A stretch of DNA of 64,000 nt from Janthinobacterium sp. FW305-129 (GCF_020858115.1 NZ_JACYMM010000008.1:99004-163003), one strand, 5' to 3'. Shown: positions 19,601-28,417, counted from the stretch's first letter. Program-made: numbers and translations. The notes: generated by a model from the letters alone, not told the origin.

Positions 19601-22110
19601 AACTGGCGCGCGCCTTTGCCGGCGGCCTGCTCGAATACGCGTGCGTCTGCCTGCAGGTGCGCGCCGCCGGCCACGTGGCCGCGCCGCCGATGGGCGAACA
19701 CGGCTTGCGCGTGGCCAGCCTGCTGTCCGGTTCCGGCTACGGCGGCTTGAGCATCGCCCTGTGCGCGCGCGCCCTGATCGACGGCGCGCGCAGCGCCAAC
19801 CGGCGCCTGGAAGACGCGGGCATGGCCTGCCGCATCGGCCACATCGCCATCTATGAACAGTCCGAGGCGCGCGCCATCGCCGCCGCCGTGGCCATCGAGC
19901 AGATCATGGCCGAGGCGCGCTACCAGGGCAGCTTCTCGTTCGAGCGGCGCATCCGCCACAGCCCCGGCGGCTACCGGCGCATCCTGCCCAGCCTGAGCGG
20001 CGACAATGGCTGGCGCCGCGTGCAGATCGTCGCCGCGGATCTCTCGGGCGCCCTGCGCTTCACGGTGCTGACGGACCGCGCCCACAACAGCGTCGATGAA
20101 GAGCCGAACCAGCGGCAAGCCGTCGATGGCCTGATCATGGATGCCACCGACAACACCACCGACCAGCCGGGATTGTCGCGCGCCCTGTACGAACTGATGC
20201 TGCCCAACGGCCTGAAGGCGGCCATCCCCGAGATGCGCGGCCTGATCCTGGCCGTCGACCAGAGCGCCGCCATCTACCCGTGGGAACTGATGCGCGACGA
20301 GGCGGGCAGCGAGGAAAGCCCCCTGTCGACGCGCATCGGCATGGTGCGCCAGCTGGCCAGCCTGCGCGAGCAGCCGCCGGCCGTCAGCCCGCCCAGCAAC
20401 AGCGTGCTGGTGATCGGCGACACCGATTCCGGCCTGCCCGAGCTGCCCGCCGCGCAGGCCGAGGCGCAGGACGTGGCGCGCATGTTCGGCGCGTACGGCT
20501 ACCAGGTGCGCGAGCTGCTGCGCCCGCAGGCGCAGCGCGTGCTGGTGCACCTGTTCGACGAGCGCTATTTCGCCATCCACCTGGCCGGCCATGGCGAAGT
20601 GGCCGGCCCCGGCATCGCCCATACGGGCCTGGTGCTGGGACCGAAGACGCGGCTGACGGCGGCGCAGGTGGGCAAATTGAAGCGCGTGCCGCAATTCGTC
20701 TTCATCAATTGCTGCCACCTGGGCGACATGCGCGCGGACGCCATCGCGCCATGGTCGAAACTGGCCGCCAGCCTGGCCACGGCCTTCATCGAAATGGGCT
20801 CGCAAGCGGTGATCGCGGCCGGCTGGCGCATCGACGACGAGGCGGCCAGCATCTTCGCGCACAGTTTTTATCACGCCATGCTGAGCGGCGAGTACTTCGG
20901 CGACGCCGTGCGCCTGGCGCGCGAGGCGGCGTATCTGCGGTTCCCCGCGTCGAACACCTGGGGCGCCTACCAGGCCTACGGCGACGACCGCTACCGCTTT
21001 CCGAACACCCAGAGCCGGCCCTGGCAGGCGCCCGACTACCACTACCACGGCCATTTGCTGGCCGACCTGGAAACCCTGCACGCGCGCCTGGCGGGCGCCG
21101 ATGCGGCGCGCCGCGCCGCCATCGAGGAAAAGCTGGCCAGCATCGAGGAAGCCGTGCGCGCGCGCTTCTTCGGCTGCGCCGACATCCGCGAAAACATGGC
21201 CGCCACGCGGGCCGGCCTGGGAGGCCTGGACAATACACTGCGCGCCATCGAGCACTATCGGGCGGCGCATAGCGCGGCCGACGGCAAGGTGGGCCTGCGC
21301 GCGCTGGCGCACTGGGCGGAACTGGAGATACGCCAGGGCGCGGCCCTGTGCGGCCTTGATGCGGGCGCCGGCATCGAGGTGCCGGCCGTGCCCGATCCGG
21401 TACAGGGACGCCAGCTGCTGCAGGACGGAAAACAGCATATCGACCTGCTGGTGGCGCTGGCGCCCACGGCGCAGCGCCTGGCCCTGCTGGGGCGCTACTG
21501 GGCCTTGCAGGGGCGCCTGGCCTGCGGCGAAGGAAGCTCCGGCGCGCCGGCCCTGCGCGCCATGACGGACGCCTGCCTGGCCGCGCTGGAAGAAGCGCGG
21601 CGGCGCAGCGGCGTGGCCGACTGCGACCTGATTTTCCAGGTGCTGGCGGGCGCCCTGCTGCTGAAATCCCACGGCGACGGCGGCCCCTGGCGCGCCCTCG
21701 ATCCGCAGCTGGGCGACCTGCTGCACGACGCCATCGCCTATGCGCGCCAGCGCCACGCGGACGAACACCGCGCCATCGACGCCGGCGCCCCCGTGCGCGC
21801 CGCCCTGCTGGCGGCCCTGTGGCAGGTGCCGGACGGCCAGCCCCTCGACGCGCCGGCGCGCGCCGCTTTCCTGGCGCTATATCACGACGCCGTGCGGCGC
21901 CACGGCAGCATCGGCGAACCCGAGGCGATCACGGCGCCGTTGCGCTTCCTGCTCGAACTGCTGCCGCCCGGCGGCGCGGACACCGGCTTGCGCAGCGCCG
22001 TGCAGGCGCTGGCTGGCCAGCTGCAGGCTTCACTGCCCGCTCTTAGCCAGGCACCACCCCGTAATGGCGCGCATAGCGCTCGTCCAGATTCGCCAGCGGC
22101 ATCATCATGA
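16651..22110 (+). CDS. Giant CHAT-protease protein with two alpha/beta-hydrolase domains
   Basis: An 1819-residue, apparently soluble protein. Residues 1-170: beta-rich and unassigned. About 170-450: alpha/beta hydrolase 1 with oxyanion loop LLLHGTASS and elbow LTHSRGG (Ser248). About 520-830: hydrolase 2, LCAT-like (LLLPDMLGSHLQVG); its elbow reads AHGMGG, so Gly629 stands where the nucleophile Ser should be and the domain is probably inactive. About 905-1075: a segment resembling the macro-like N-domain of M17 leucyl aminopeptidases (AIVIGLGALGELTPGELARA). About 1185-1475: CHAT caspase-like domain with His1314 (LAGHGE) and Cys1355 (FINCCHLG). About 1480-1800: helical, possibly TPR-like. CHAT proteases often execute regulated proteolysis in conflict or cell-death systems; targets here are unknown. 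Its 3' end overlaps the convergent olsB by 68 nt. Confidence 0.88.
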   Translation: MSSDPLAPPVLRLTLTRDPLAGAGDCPAAPGWHAETHVLSSARGIGSCRIALDIGPADVVQLLLCDGSSLLASSLDLPRYLGPATAARDGAPASIEVGLALRPQAACQPPGASRDGLGAWMLRAVRVYRCGAAAMTALAAAGTFQDRQLEQRLGLYRCGIEAGSMTAVASLPAGPEPVLLLLHGTASSTQRSFGGLWRNGLAPQLAAQYGNRIYGYEHRSLSESPIDNALALVRQLPHGAVLHLLTHSRGGLVGELLARAQRIDSRGAVDLAGDGLERLSENTVGGEAFNSHDIEHFTAQARLGGRGGHDGDAARLRALGVELKTRAIRITRFVRVACPTRGTTLMSGRLDRWASVMFNLLQDDAPDGAAAFLLAVVQQRCDARILPGLEAMMPDSPLVALLNAPDVRVASPLHVLAGACSGEGLLGWLGDCLGEQLYGGQNDLVVNCASMAGGATRSTPVRQLLLRGPRTHHLNYFERAPSSLAAVQALTGDETAYQPLSGMEHGPLGRGGEVPKRRAHAPIALLLPDMLGSHLQVGSNRIWFDPVNLVEGRIERLAVGQPHIVSAGWLESCYEPFARFLAQSQEVRPFTYDWRLSLQHSSSAFLPVLDEAMRDAGERGQPLRIVAHGMGGLVARLALKDRWQRFGALPGSRLLQVGTANRGTQAMVQVLLGRDRLVQMLACWIGWKHTRRQFLGFVRAFPGVLDMLPWPQAGGIDYFDAGAWAQLAAGDAQAGLPGGWQAPEAPALAAARATVALLEAAPLDARHCSYLAGCADTPVALRLRDGGIETAWSLDGDGRTAWQGAVPAGVEACYLPVAHGDLLLQKEYYPAIAQLLEGGQAAALSRQPPHAPGGVPPRFHPYVPEARPLYPQPQELLDAAIGAAGPASAPESRAPQLSLSVIHGSMASADAPVMSGCYASESLRGSMSFLDRLLAGKLQEIHALGRFPQRPDSALVVLQPDAARRPGGAIVIGLGALGELTPGELARAFAGGLLEYACVCLQVRAAGHVAAPPMGEHGLRVASLLSGSGYGGLSIALCARALIDGARSANRRLEDAGMACRIGHIAIYEQSEARAIAAAVAIEQIMAEARYQGSFSFERRIRHSPGGYRRILPSLSGDNGWRRVQIVAADLSGALRFTVLTDRAHNSVDEEPNQRQAVDGLIMDATDNTTDQPGLSRALYELMLPNGLKAAIPEMRGLILAVDQSAAIYPWELMRDEAGSEESPLSTRIGMVRQLASLREQPPAVSPPSNSVLVIGDTDSGLPELPAAQAEAQDVARMFGAYGYQVRELLRPQAQRVLVHLFDERYFAIHLAGHGEVAGPGIAHTGLVLGPKTRLTAAQVGKLKRVPQFVFINCCHLGDMRADAIAPWSKLAASLATAFIEMGSQAVIAAGWRIDDEAASIFAHSFYHAMLSGEYFGDAVRLAREAAYLRFPASNTWGAYQAYGDDRYRFPNTQSRPWQAPDYHYHGHLLADLETLHARLAGADAARRAAIEEKLASIEEAVRARFFGCADIRENMAATRAGLGGLDNTLRAIEHYRAAHSAADGKVGLRALAHWAELEIRQGAALCGLDAGAGIEVPAVPDPVQGRQLLQDGKQHIDLLVALAPTAQRLALLGRYWALQGRLACGEGSSGAPALRAMTDACLAALEEARRRSGVADCDLIFQVLAGALLLKSHGDGGPWRALDPQLGDLLHDAIAYARQRHADEHRAIDAGAPVRAALLAALWQVPDGQPLDAPARAAFLALYHDAVRRHGSIGEPEAITAPLRFLLELLPPGGADTGLRSAVQALAGQLQASLPALSQAPPRNGAHSARPDSPAASS

Positions 22111-22804
22111 ACATGTCGGCGCTTTCGAAGTCAGGATCCCAGGCCGGTTCGCCGCAAATCCAGGCGCCCGAACGCAGATAGCCCTTGATCAGCGGCGGCA
22201 CTTGCGGCTTGTGCGCCGCTTCCACCTGATGGATGGGGAAAGGCAGGTGCGGCGTGACGCGGTACTCGCTTGGGGCCATGTGCTTTTCGGCCAGCGCCTG
22301 GTACACGGCGACGGCGTTATGGCCGCCATCGGCCAGGCTGATGCTGGCGCAGCCGACCAGGTAGTCGCAGCGCTCGCGGCGCATGTACTCGGCCAGGCCC
22401 GACCACAGCAGCATGATCACGCTGCCGCCGCGGTATTTCGGGTGGATGCAGGCGCGGCCCGCTTCGACCATGCGGCCGCGCAGGTTCTTCAGGCGGCTCA
22501 GGTCGAACTCGTTTTCCGAATACAGGCGGCCGATCTTGGCTGCCTTGGCCGCGCTCAGCACGCGGTAGGTGCCCACCACTTTCAGGGTATCGGCGTCGCG
22601 CACGATCAGGTGGTCGCAATGCGCGTCGAATTCATCGCTGTCGAGGCCATCGGCATTCGCCAGCGACGTCAGGCCCATGGTCTCGATAAACACCTTGTAA
22701 CGCAAACGCTGGACTTCGCGCAATTCCGCCGCTGTAGTGGCCTGGCTCAGCACCAGTTGGACCGGCCGGGCCTTGGCTTCGTTTGATGCGATTATGTTTT
22801 GCAT
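22043..22804 (-). CDS. olsB: Ornithine-lipid synthesis acyltransferase OlsB-like (GNAT fold)
   Basis: Probably transfers a 3-hydroxyacyl chain from acyl-ACP to the alpha-amino group of ornithine, making the lyso-ornithine lipid. The 253-residue sequence follows the OlsB/COG3176 pattern: an N-terminal LRYKVFIETMGL segment, then MVEAGRACIHPKYRGGSVI and LVGCASISLADGG. No olsA (the second acyltransferase) is adjacent, so the lipid role depends on a partner elsewhere. Related family members are annotated as haemolysin-like or as acyl-homoserine-lactone-synthase-like, so the substrate is inferred. Convergent with the CHAT gene, with overlapping 3' ends. Confidence 0.82.
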   Translation of the reverse strand: MQNIIASNEAKARPVQLVLSQATTAAELREVQRLRYKVFIETMGLTSLANADGLDSDEFDAHCDHLIVRDADTLKVVGTYRVLSAAKAAKIGRLYSENEFDLSRLKNLRGRMVEAGRACIHPKYRGGSVIMLLWSGLAEYMRRERCDYLVGCASISLADGGHNAVAVYQALAEKHMAPSEYRVTPHLPFPIHQVEAAHKPQVPPLIKGYLRSGAWICGEPAWDPDFESADMFMMMPLANLDERYARHYGVVPG

Positions 22805-22948
22805 GGTTTCATCCCTGTGATCAAGACGACTCCAGCGTACTTGCCTAATATGTCAGGAAAATGACAGCCGAATGTCATTTCCATGACGCAAGTCAATGCC
22901 ATGCGGGGATCGTGCATAATTACCACACTCCCCTTCCGGAAAGCCACG

Positions 22949-25252
22949 ATGGACGATCACGAAGCGCCCCGCATCACCCCCTATACCAAGCCTGCCGCCG
23001 GCTGGGACTCCCTGAAACACATGGCCATCAGCCTGCGCCAGGAGCGGGTCGCGCCCGGGAACCTGAAGGCGCTGCTGGCGCAAAACCAGCCGGACGGCTT
23101 CGATTGCCCCGGCTGCGCCTGGCCCGACCGCAACCACGCTGCCACGTTCGCGTTTTGCGAAAACGGCGCCAAGGCCGTCGCCGCCGAAGCGACCAGCCGC
23201 CGCGCCGGCCCGGAGCTGTTTGCCAGCCACACCGTCACGCAGCTGCTGGAACAATCGGACTACGCGCTGGAACAATACGGCCGCCTGACCGAACCGATGG
23301 TCTACGACGCCGCCAGCGACCGCTACGTGCCCATCGCCTGGGAAGACGCCTGCGCCCTCGTGGGACGCCACCTGCGCGCCCTGCCCGACCCGAACCAGGC
23401 TGCGTTCTATACCTCGGGACGCGCCAGCAACGAGGCGGCCTTTTTGTACCAGCTGATGGCGCGCCTGTACGGCACGAACAACTTCCCCGACTGCTCCAAC
23501 ATGTGCCACGAGGCGACCAGCCGCGGCTTGCCGGCCACCGTGGGCATCGGCAAGGGCACGGTGACCCTGGCCGACTTCGAACTGGCCGACACCATCCTGA
23601 TTTTCGGCCAGAATCCCGCCACCAACCATCCGCGCATGCTGGGCGAGTTGCGCGAGTGCGCGCGCCGCGGCGGCAGCATCGTTTCCATCAATCCCCTGCG
23701 CGAGCGGGGCTTGCAGCGCTTCATGGACCCGCAAAGCGCGCTGGAAATGGCGACCCTGGGCAGCACGCGCCTGGCCGGCCTGTTCGTGCAACCGACACTG
23801 GGCGGAGATTTCGCCCTGATCAAGGCCGTCGCCAAGCGCGTCGTCGAGCATGACGACGCGGCGCAGGCGGCTGGCGCGCAGGCCGTCATCGACCACGCTT
23901 TCATTCTTGAGCACTGCAGCGGCTTCGACGCCTTCCGCGACGACCTGCGTGCAGAAAGCTGGGAACTGCTGCTGCGGGAGTCGGGCGTGGCGCGCGCGCA
24001 GATCGAGGCATTGACGGACATTGTCGTCAAGGGCAAGCGCATCATCGCCACCTGGGGCATGGGTTTGACGCAGCACAAGCACAGCGTGGCGGCCATCCGC
24101 ATGCTGTCGAACCTGATGATGTTGCGCGGCCAGATCGGCAAGCCGGGCGCCGGATTATGCCCCGTGCGCGGCCATTCCAACGTGCAGGGCGACCGCACGG
24201 TGGGCATCGAGGAAAAGCCCACAAACGCCTTCCTCGACCGCCTGGGCCAGGTGTACGGATTCGAGCCGCCGCGCGCGCACGGCCACGACGTGGTGGCCAC
24301 CATCGAAGCCATGCGGCGCGGCGACGTCAAGGTCTTCATCGCGCTGGGCGGCAATTTCGCCGCCGCCACGCCCGATACGCCATTGACCTTTGCCGCGCTG
24401 CGCCAGTGCGCGCTGACGGTGCAGGTGGCCACCAAGCTCAATCGCAGCCACCTGGTCATCGGCAAGGAAGCCCTGCTGCTGCCCACCCTGGGCCGCACGG
24501 AGATCGACCTGCAGCACGGCGTGGCGCAGGGCGTGACGGTGGAAGACTCGATGAGCATGGTGCATATCTCGTACGGCCGCAATGCGCCCGCCTCGCCGCA
24601 GCTGCGCTCGGAAGTGGCCATCGTGGCCGGCATGGCCGAAGCAACGGTGGGCAGCGCCCTGGTGGACTGGCGCGCGTATGCGGCCGACTATGCGCGCATC
24701 CGCGACGATATCGAAAAGGTGTTTGACGATTTTTACGACTACAACGCCAGGGTGGCGCAGCCGGGCGGTTTTCATTTGACGGTGGCTTCGCGCGAACGCG
24801 TGTGGAAGACGGCCAGCGGCAAGGCCAGCTTCCTCGTCGCCCCGCTGGACCTCGATACGCCGCTGCACCGCGCCCGCGCGCGCCATGGCGAACGCCTGAT
24901 GGTGTTGATGAGCACGCGCTCGCACGACCAGTACAACACCACCATCTACGGCATGGACGACCGCTACCGGGGCGTGTACGGCACGCGCAAGGTCGTCTTC
25001 GCGAATGCGGCCGATATCGCCATGCTGGGTTTTAAGGATGGCGACATGATCGATATGATTAGCGCCTGGGACGACGGCGTGGCGCGCCGCGCCGACGGTT
25101 TCCGCCTGGTCGCCTACGACATCCCGCGCGGCTGCCTGGGCGCGTATTACCCCGAAACGAATGCGCTGGTGCCGCTGGCCAGCACGGCCGACGGCGCCGG
25201 CACGCCCACGTCGAAATCCGTGCCGGTGCTGCTGCAGCGTTCTGCCGCTTAG
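22949..25252 (+). CDS. YdeP-family molybdopterin oxidoreductase (FdhF-like alpha subunit)
   Basis: A 767-residue member of the YdeP/FdhF group of bis-MGD oxidoreductases; a further in-frame start at 22883 adds 22 unconserved residues. Near the N-terminus FDCPGCAWPD retains only a CxxC pair instead of the four-Cys [4Fe-4S] motif of classical formate dehydrogenases, as is usual for YdeP. The likely molybdenum-ligand region is NFPDCSNMCHEATSRG. Other cofactor segments are FGQNPATNHPRM, RGHSNVQGDRTVGI and the C-terminal dinucleotide-binding domain with STRSHDQYNTTIYGMDDRYRG. It has no Tat signal, so it is cytoplasmic. The true substrate is unknown, although YdeP has been linked to acid resistance in E. 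coli. The 3' end overlaps fdhD by 3 nt on the other strand; FdhD would sulfurate its cofactor. Confidence 0.9.
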   Translation: MDDHEAPRITPYTKPAAGWDSLKHMAISLRQERVAPGNLKALLAQNQPDGFDCPGCAWPDRNHAATFAFCENGAKAVAAEATSRRAGPELFASHTVTQLLEQSDYALEQYGRLTEPMVYDAASDRYVPIAWEDACALVGRHLRALPDPNQAAFYTSGRASNEAAFLYQLMARLYGTNNFPDCSNMCHEATSRGLPATVGIGKGTVTLADFELADTILIFGQNPATNHPRMLGELRECARRGGSIVSINPLRERGLQRFMDPQSALEMATLGSTRLAGLFVQPTLGGDFALIKAVAKRVVEHDDAAQAAGAQAVIDHAFILEHCSGFDAFRDDLRAESWELLLRESGVARAQIEALTDIVVKGKRIIATWGMGLTQHKHSVAAIRMLSNLMMLRGQIGKPGAGLCPVRGHSNVQGDRTVGIEEKPTNAFLDRLGQVYGFEPPRAHGHDVVATIEAMRRGDVKVFIALGGNFAAATPDTPLTFAALRQCALTVQVATKLNRSHLVIGKEALLLPTLGRTEIDLQHGVAQGVTVEDSMSMVHISYGRNAPASPQLRSEVAIVAGMAEATVGSALVDWRAYAADYARIRDDIEKVFDDFYDYNARVAQPGGFHLTVASRERVWKTASGKASFLVAPLDLDTPLHRARARHGERLMVLMSTRSHDQYNTTIYGMDDRYRGVYGTRKVVFANAADIAMLGFKDGDMIDMISAWDDGVARRADGFRLVAYDIPRGCLGAYYPETNALVPLASTADGAGTPTSKSVPVLLQRSAA

Positions 25253-26076
25253 ATGCTGATGCCGGGCGTGTAGTCCACGTACGCATCCTGGCGGCAGAAG
25301 CCCACCAGCTTCATGCCCGCCTGCGCGGCGATGGAAATGGCCAGCGAACTGGGGGCGGAAATCGTCGCCAGCAGCGGAATCTGCATGCGCGCCGCCTTGC
25401 GCGCCAGCTCATAGCTGCCGCGGCTGGACAGGAAGACGAAGCCGCGCCGCATGTCGGCGCCGTTCAGCGCGAGGTGGCCGATCAGCTTGTCGAGGCCGTT
25501 ATGCCGGCCGACATCCTCGAACACGTGCACAATGTCGCCGTCTGGCGCGCACCACGCGGCAGCGTGCACGCCGCCCGTTTCCCGCATCAGCGCCTGGCGT
25601 TCGCGCAAGCCCGCGGAGGCTCGCGCCAGCGCGGCCGGCAAGTCGACGCGGATCAGGGACGGCGGCAGCGCCGCAGGCTGCAAGTCGAGCATGTCGATGC
25701 TGTCGATGCCGCACACGCCGCAACCCGTGCGGCCCGTCAGCTGGCGCCGCCGATCCTTCAGGCGCATGAAATCCTCTTGCGCGATGGTCAAGGCCACTTC
25801 GGCGGAGTCGGAACGCAGGAACACTTCGCAATCGAAGATGGCGGCAGCCGATGCCACCACGCCTTCCGTCAGCGCGAAACCATACGCGAATGCTTCCAGG
25901 TCGCGCGGCGTGGCCATCATGACGACGTGGGAAATGCCATTGAAGACCAGCGCGACGGGGATTTCCTCGGCGACGTGGTCGATGGCATCGGTGGACTGGC
26001 CCGCCTGGTGGCGGACGATGGAACGCTCGACGAAGCCGGCGCGTTCGGTATTGGTATCTTCTGACATGGCAACCAT
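25249..26076 (-). CDS. fdhD: Formate dehydrogenase accessory sulfurtransferase FdhD
   Basis: Transfers sulfur from IscS to the molybdenum cofactor of formate-dehydrogenase-like enzymes. Visible family features are the active-site GRTGCGVCGID (CxxC), VFEDVGRHNGLDKLIG, and the C-terminal SSRGSYELARKAARM. I start it at 26076 (275 residues); 26067 is equally possible, and an upstream start at 26118 adds an unconserved stretch. It is convergent with the YdeP-type oxidoreductase, its obvious client, and the two stop codons overlap. Confidence 0.95.
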   Translation of the reverse strand: MVAMSEDTNTERAGFVERSIVRHQAGQSTDAIDHVAEEIPVALVFNGISHVVMMATPRDLEAFAYGFALTEGVVASAAAIFDCEVFLRSDSAEVALTIAQEDFMRLKDRRRQLTGRTGCGVCGIDSIDMLDLQPAALPPSLIRVDLPAALARASAGLRERQALMRETGGVHAAAWCAPDGDIVHVFEDVGRHNGLDKLIGHLALNGADMRRGFVFLSSRGSYELARKAARMQIPLLATISAPSSLAISIAAQAGMKLVGFCRQDAYVDYTPGISI

Positions 26077-26143
26077 GGGGGAACTATCACAGGCCCCATG
26101 GTAAACCAGAATGGGCAAGCGGGGGCGGCCCCTGCCCGCGCCA

Positions 26144-26836
26144 TCAATCCTTCTTCGGACGGCCCGTTTTCAGCTGCGGCAAGCCGGCCAGCACGTTTTG
26201 CAGCGTGGCCAGGTCGATCTGGCTGATCAACGCCACGCCGATGCGCAGCAATTCGCTTTTCTTGATCTCGAAACCGGCTTTCAGGCAGGCTTTCTTGACC
26301 TGGCCCAATACCTCGTATTCCGCTTCCGGCATAGTGAAGCTGTCGCGCACCAGTTTCGGCTTGCGGGCTTTTTCCTTGACGGCGGCGACCTTGGCGGCTG
26401 GCGCCTTTTTCACGGCGGCGGGCTTGGCAGCAGCTTTGGCCGCCGGTTTGACCGTGGCTTTCGCTACCGGCTTGGCGGCTGTGGCAACTGGCTTGACAGC
26501 GGCTTTCGCGGCTGGCTTGGCGACAGCTTTGGCGGCAGGCTTGGCAACGGGTTTGGCAACGACGGCCTTGGCCGCCGGCTTGGCGGCTGGCGCCTTGGCT
26601 ACGGCAGGCTTGGCGGCAACAGGCTTCGCTGCTGCCGGCTTGGCTGCTGCGGGTTTGGCAGCCACTGGCTTGACGGCGGCTTTGGCCACCGGCTTGGCGG
26701 CCGCCTTCGCCGCAGGTTTGGCGGCAGGTTTGCTGGCCGGTGCGGCCTTGGCCGCTGCCGCATTGATCGATGCGCTGGTGGGGAACATCGATACGGGCGC
26801 GCTGTCGGCCTTTTTCACTGGAACGGTTTTGGTCAT
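26144..26836 (-). CDS. Histone H1-like Ala/Lys/Pro-repeat protein with C-terminal basic domain
   Basis: 230 residues. About residues 25-165 are almost entirely A, K, P and V in degenerate AAKPA units, as in the tails of AlgP, PhaF and bacterial H1-like proteins. These bind DNA or RNA non-specifically and may compact the nucleoid or dock granules. The last ~65 residues form an ordered domain (SFTMPEAEYEVLGQVKKACL and a ribbon-helix-helix-like KKSELLRIGVALI) ending in GRPKKD. It is single, with an AT-rich promoter region upstream (26840-26880) that includes TATATA. The repeat is genuine coding sequence: the frame is open throughout and both ends are non-repetitive. Confidence 0.85.
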   Translation of the reverse strand: MTKTVPVKKADSAPVSMFPTSASINAAAAKAAPASKPAAKPAAKAAAKPVAKAAVKPVAAKPAAAKPAAAKPVAAKPAVAKAPAAKPAAKAVVAKPVAKPAAKAVAKPAAKAAVKPVATAAKPVAKATVKPAAKAAAKPAAVKKAPAAKVAAVKEKARKPKLVRDSFTMPEAEYEVLGQVKKACLKAGFEIKKSELLRIGVALISQIDLATLQNVLAGLPQLKTGRPKKD

Positions 26837-26931
26837 GGATTTTCCAATCTAATCAATAATATAAACAATATATACTGTTTTTTGAAATCTTGCTTGCTGC
26901 ACATCAAACCATGCGCACGACAGACACCCTC

Positions 26932-28389
26932 TCACGCGCTGGCGCGGATGGTGAAATCGACCCCGACCTCGTCCCAGAATTCCTGCTCCTTCTCGATCCA
27001 GAACGACACGGTGGGATGGTGCGCCACCCAGCCGCGCTTGATGTCGAGCTCGATGCGGCTCTTCATGCGCAGGCGCAGTTCGCTGAAATCGGCCTCGATG
27101 CGCGCGTGCATGAGCAAAATCGACAGGCGCAGCGCCAGCACGGCCTTGGCGAAATCTGGGTCGGACAGCACTTCGCCGATCTTGCGCAGGTTGCCCTTCT
27201 GCGCCAGGATCAAGCGGCTCATGGTCTTCTGTTCGCGCGTGGTAAAGCCGGGCAAGTCCGCGTTTTCCACGATGTAGGACGCGTGCTTGTGGTAGCCCGT
27301 CTGCGACACGGCCAGCCCCACTTCGTGCAGCAGGCTGCTCCAGCGCAGGCTTTTCACCAGGGCGTCGGACGTGGGCTTGAGCTGTGCGTACAGGGCCAGC
27401 GCCTGCTGCGCCACCCGGCCGGCGCGCTGCTGGTCGATATGGAACTTCTCCATGCAGCCCTGCACCGACTGTTCGCGGCGGTCGCGCTTGGTCGAGCGCA
27501 GGTACAAATCCCACATCACGCCCATGCGCAGGCCCGCCTCGATCGGCGTCATGGCGGGAATCGCCAGTTCGCGGAACAGGCCGATCAAGATGGCCAGGCC
27601 GCCGACGATGGTGCTGGCGCGGTCGGGGCGCAGGCCGGGCATGTCGATGCGGCTGGTGTGACCGAGTTCGATGAAGCGGCGCGCCAGCGCATCGAGGCTG
27701 GCGCTGGTGAGCAAGCCGTCGCCAAGCTTGTTGCGGGCGATGATGTCGGCGATGGTGCGGATGGTGCCGGAAGAGCCGTAGGCCGTCTTCCAGTGCTGCG
27801 GGTGGTACGGCGGCGCGGCATCCTCGAAATGGCTGCGCGCCGACAGGATGGCCGCCTCGAACGACGGCGCGTCGATGCGCCCGCCGATGAAGAACGACAG
27901 GCTTTGCTTGACCGTGCCCAGGCTGAACGACTCCACGCGCTCGATATCGTTGCCGCGCCCCAGTATCAGTTCGGTCGAACCGCCGCCGATATCCATCACC
28001 AGGCGGCGTTCGCCGGGAATGGCCAGCGCATTGGCCACGCCCATGTAGATCAGGCGCCCCTCTTCCTCGCCCGAGATGATTTCGATCGGGTAGCCGATGG
28101 CTTGCTCTGCCAGCGGCAGGAAGACGGCGCCGTTGCGCGCCACGCGCATGGCCGACGTGGCCACCACGCGCACGGCTTCAAGCTCGAAACCTGCCAGGAT
28201 GGCGCGAAAGCGCTGCAGGCAGGCCAGCGCGCCCTGCATGGCCGCCTCGGTCAGGTCGCCATTGGCGTCCAGGCCAGCGGCCAGGCGTATCGGGTCGCGC
28301 ACGCTCTTGACCACGCGGATGGTGTCGCCATCATGCTTGCCGACGTGTAAACGAAAACTGTTGGACCCCAGGTCCACCGCTGCATACAT
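26932..28389 (-). CDS. ppx: Exopolyphosphatase / guanosine pentaphosphatase, Ppx/GppA family
   Basis: 485 residues from the ATG at 28389, which has AAGAGG upstream; a start 21 nt earlier is less likely. The N-terminal actin-like ATPase fold shows AAVDLGSNSFRLHV and VMDIGGGSTELILG. Then come YGSSGTIRTIADI and a C-terminal HD-like helical domain with SSLLHEVGLAVS. It hydrolyses terminal phosphate from polyphosphate and possibly pppGpp. It lies behind a triple PhoB-type half-site array (28505-28533), which fits a phosphate-starvation gene. No ppk is in the window. Confidence 0.94.
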   Translation of the reverse strand: MYAAVDLGSNSFRLHVGKHDGDTIRVVKSVRDPIRLAAGLDANGDLTEAAMQGALACLQRFRAILAGFELEAVRVVATSAMRVARNGAVFLPLAEQAIGYPIEIISGEEEGRLIYMGVANALAIPGERRLVMDIGGGSTELILGRGNDIERVESFSLGTVKQSLSFFIGGRIDAPSFEAAILSARSHFEDAAPPYHPQHWKTAYGSSGTIRTIADIIARNKLGDGLLTSASLDALARRFIELGHTSRIDMPGLRPDRASTIVGGLAILIGLFRELAIPAMTPIEAGLRMGVMWDLYLRSTKRDRREQSVQGCMEKFHIDQQRAGRVAQQALALYAQLKPTSDALVKSLRWSSLLHEVGLAVSQTGYHKHASYIVENADLPGFTTREQKTMSRLILAQKGNLRKIGEVLSDPDFAKAVLALRLSILLMHARIEADFSELRLRMKSRIELDIKRGWVAHHPTVSFWIEKEQEFWDEVGVDFTIRASA

Positions 28390-28417
28390 ACTGGCCTCTT
28401 GTCTTGTCATTGCTGCA

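Noticed and set aside
19345..21768. 807-codon leftward frame antisense to the CHAT domain
   Set aside because: Same reasoning; no motif, and its start lies inside another gene.
26390..26800. Short repeated units that might be a CRISPR array or intergenic repeat
   Set aside because: The repeats are in frame and encode Ala/Lys/Pro units; there are no constant direct repeats with unique spacers.
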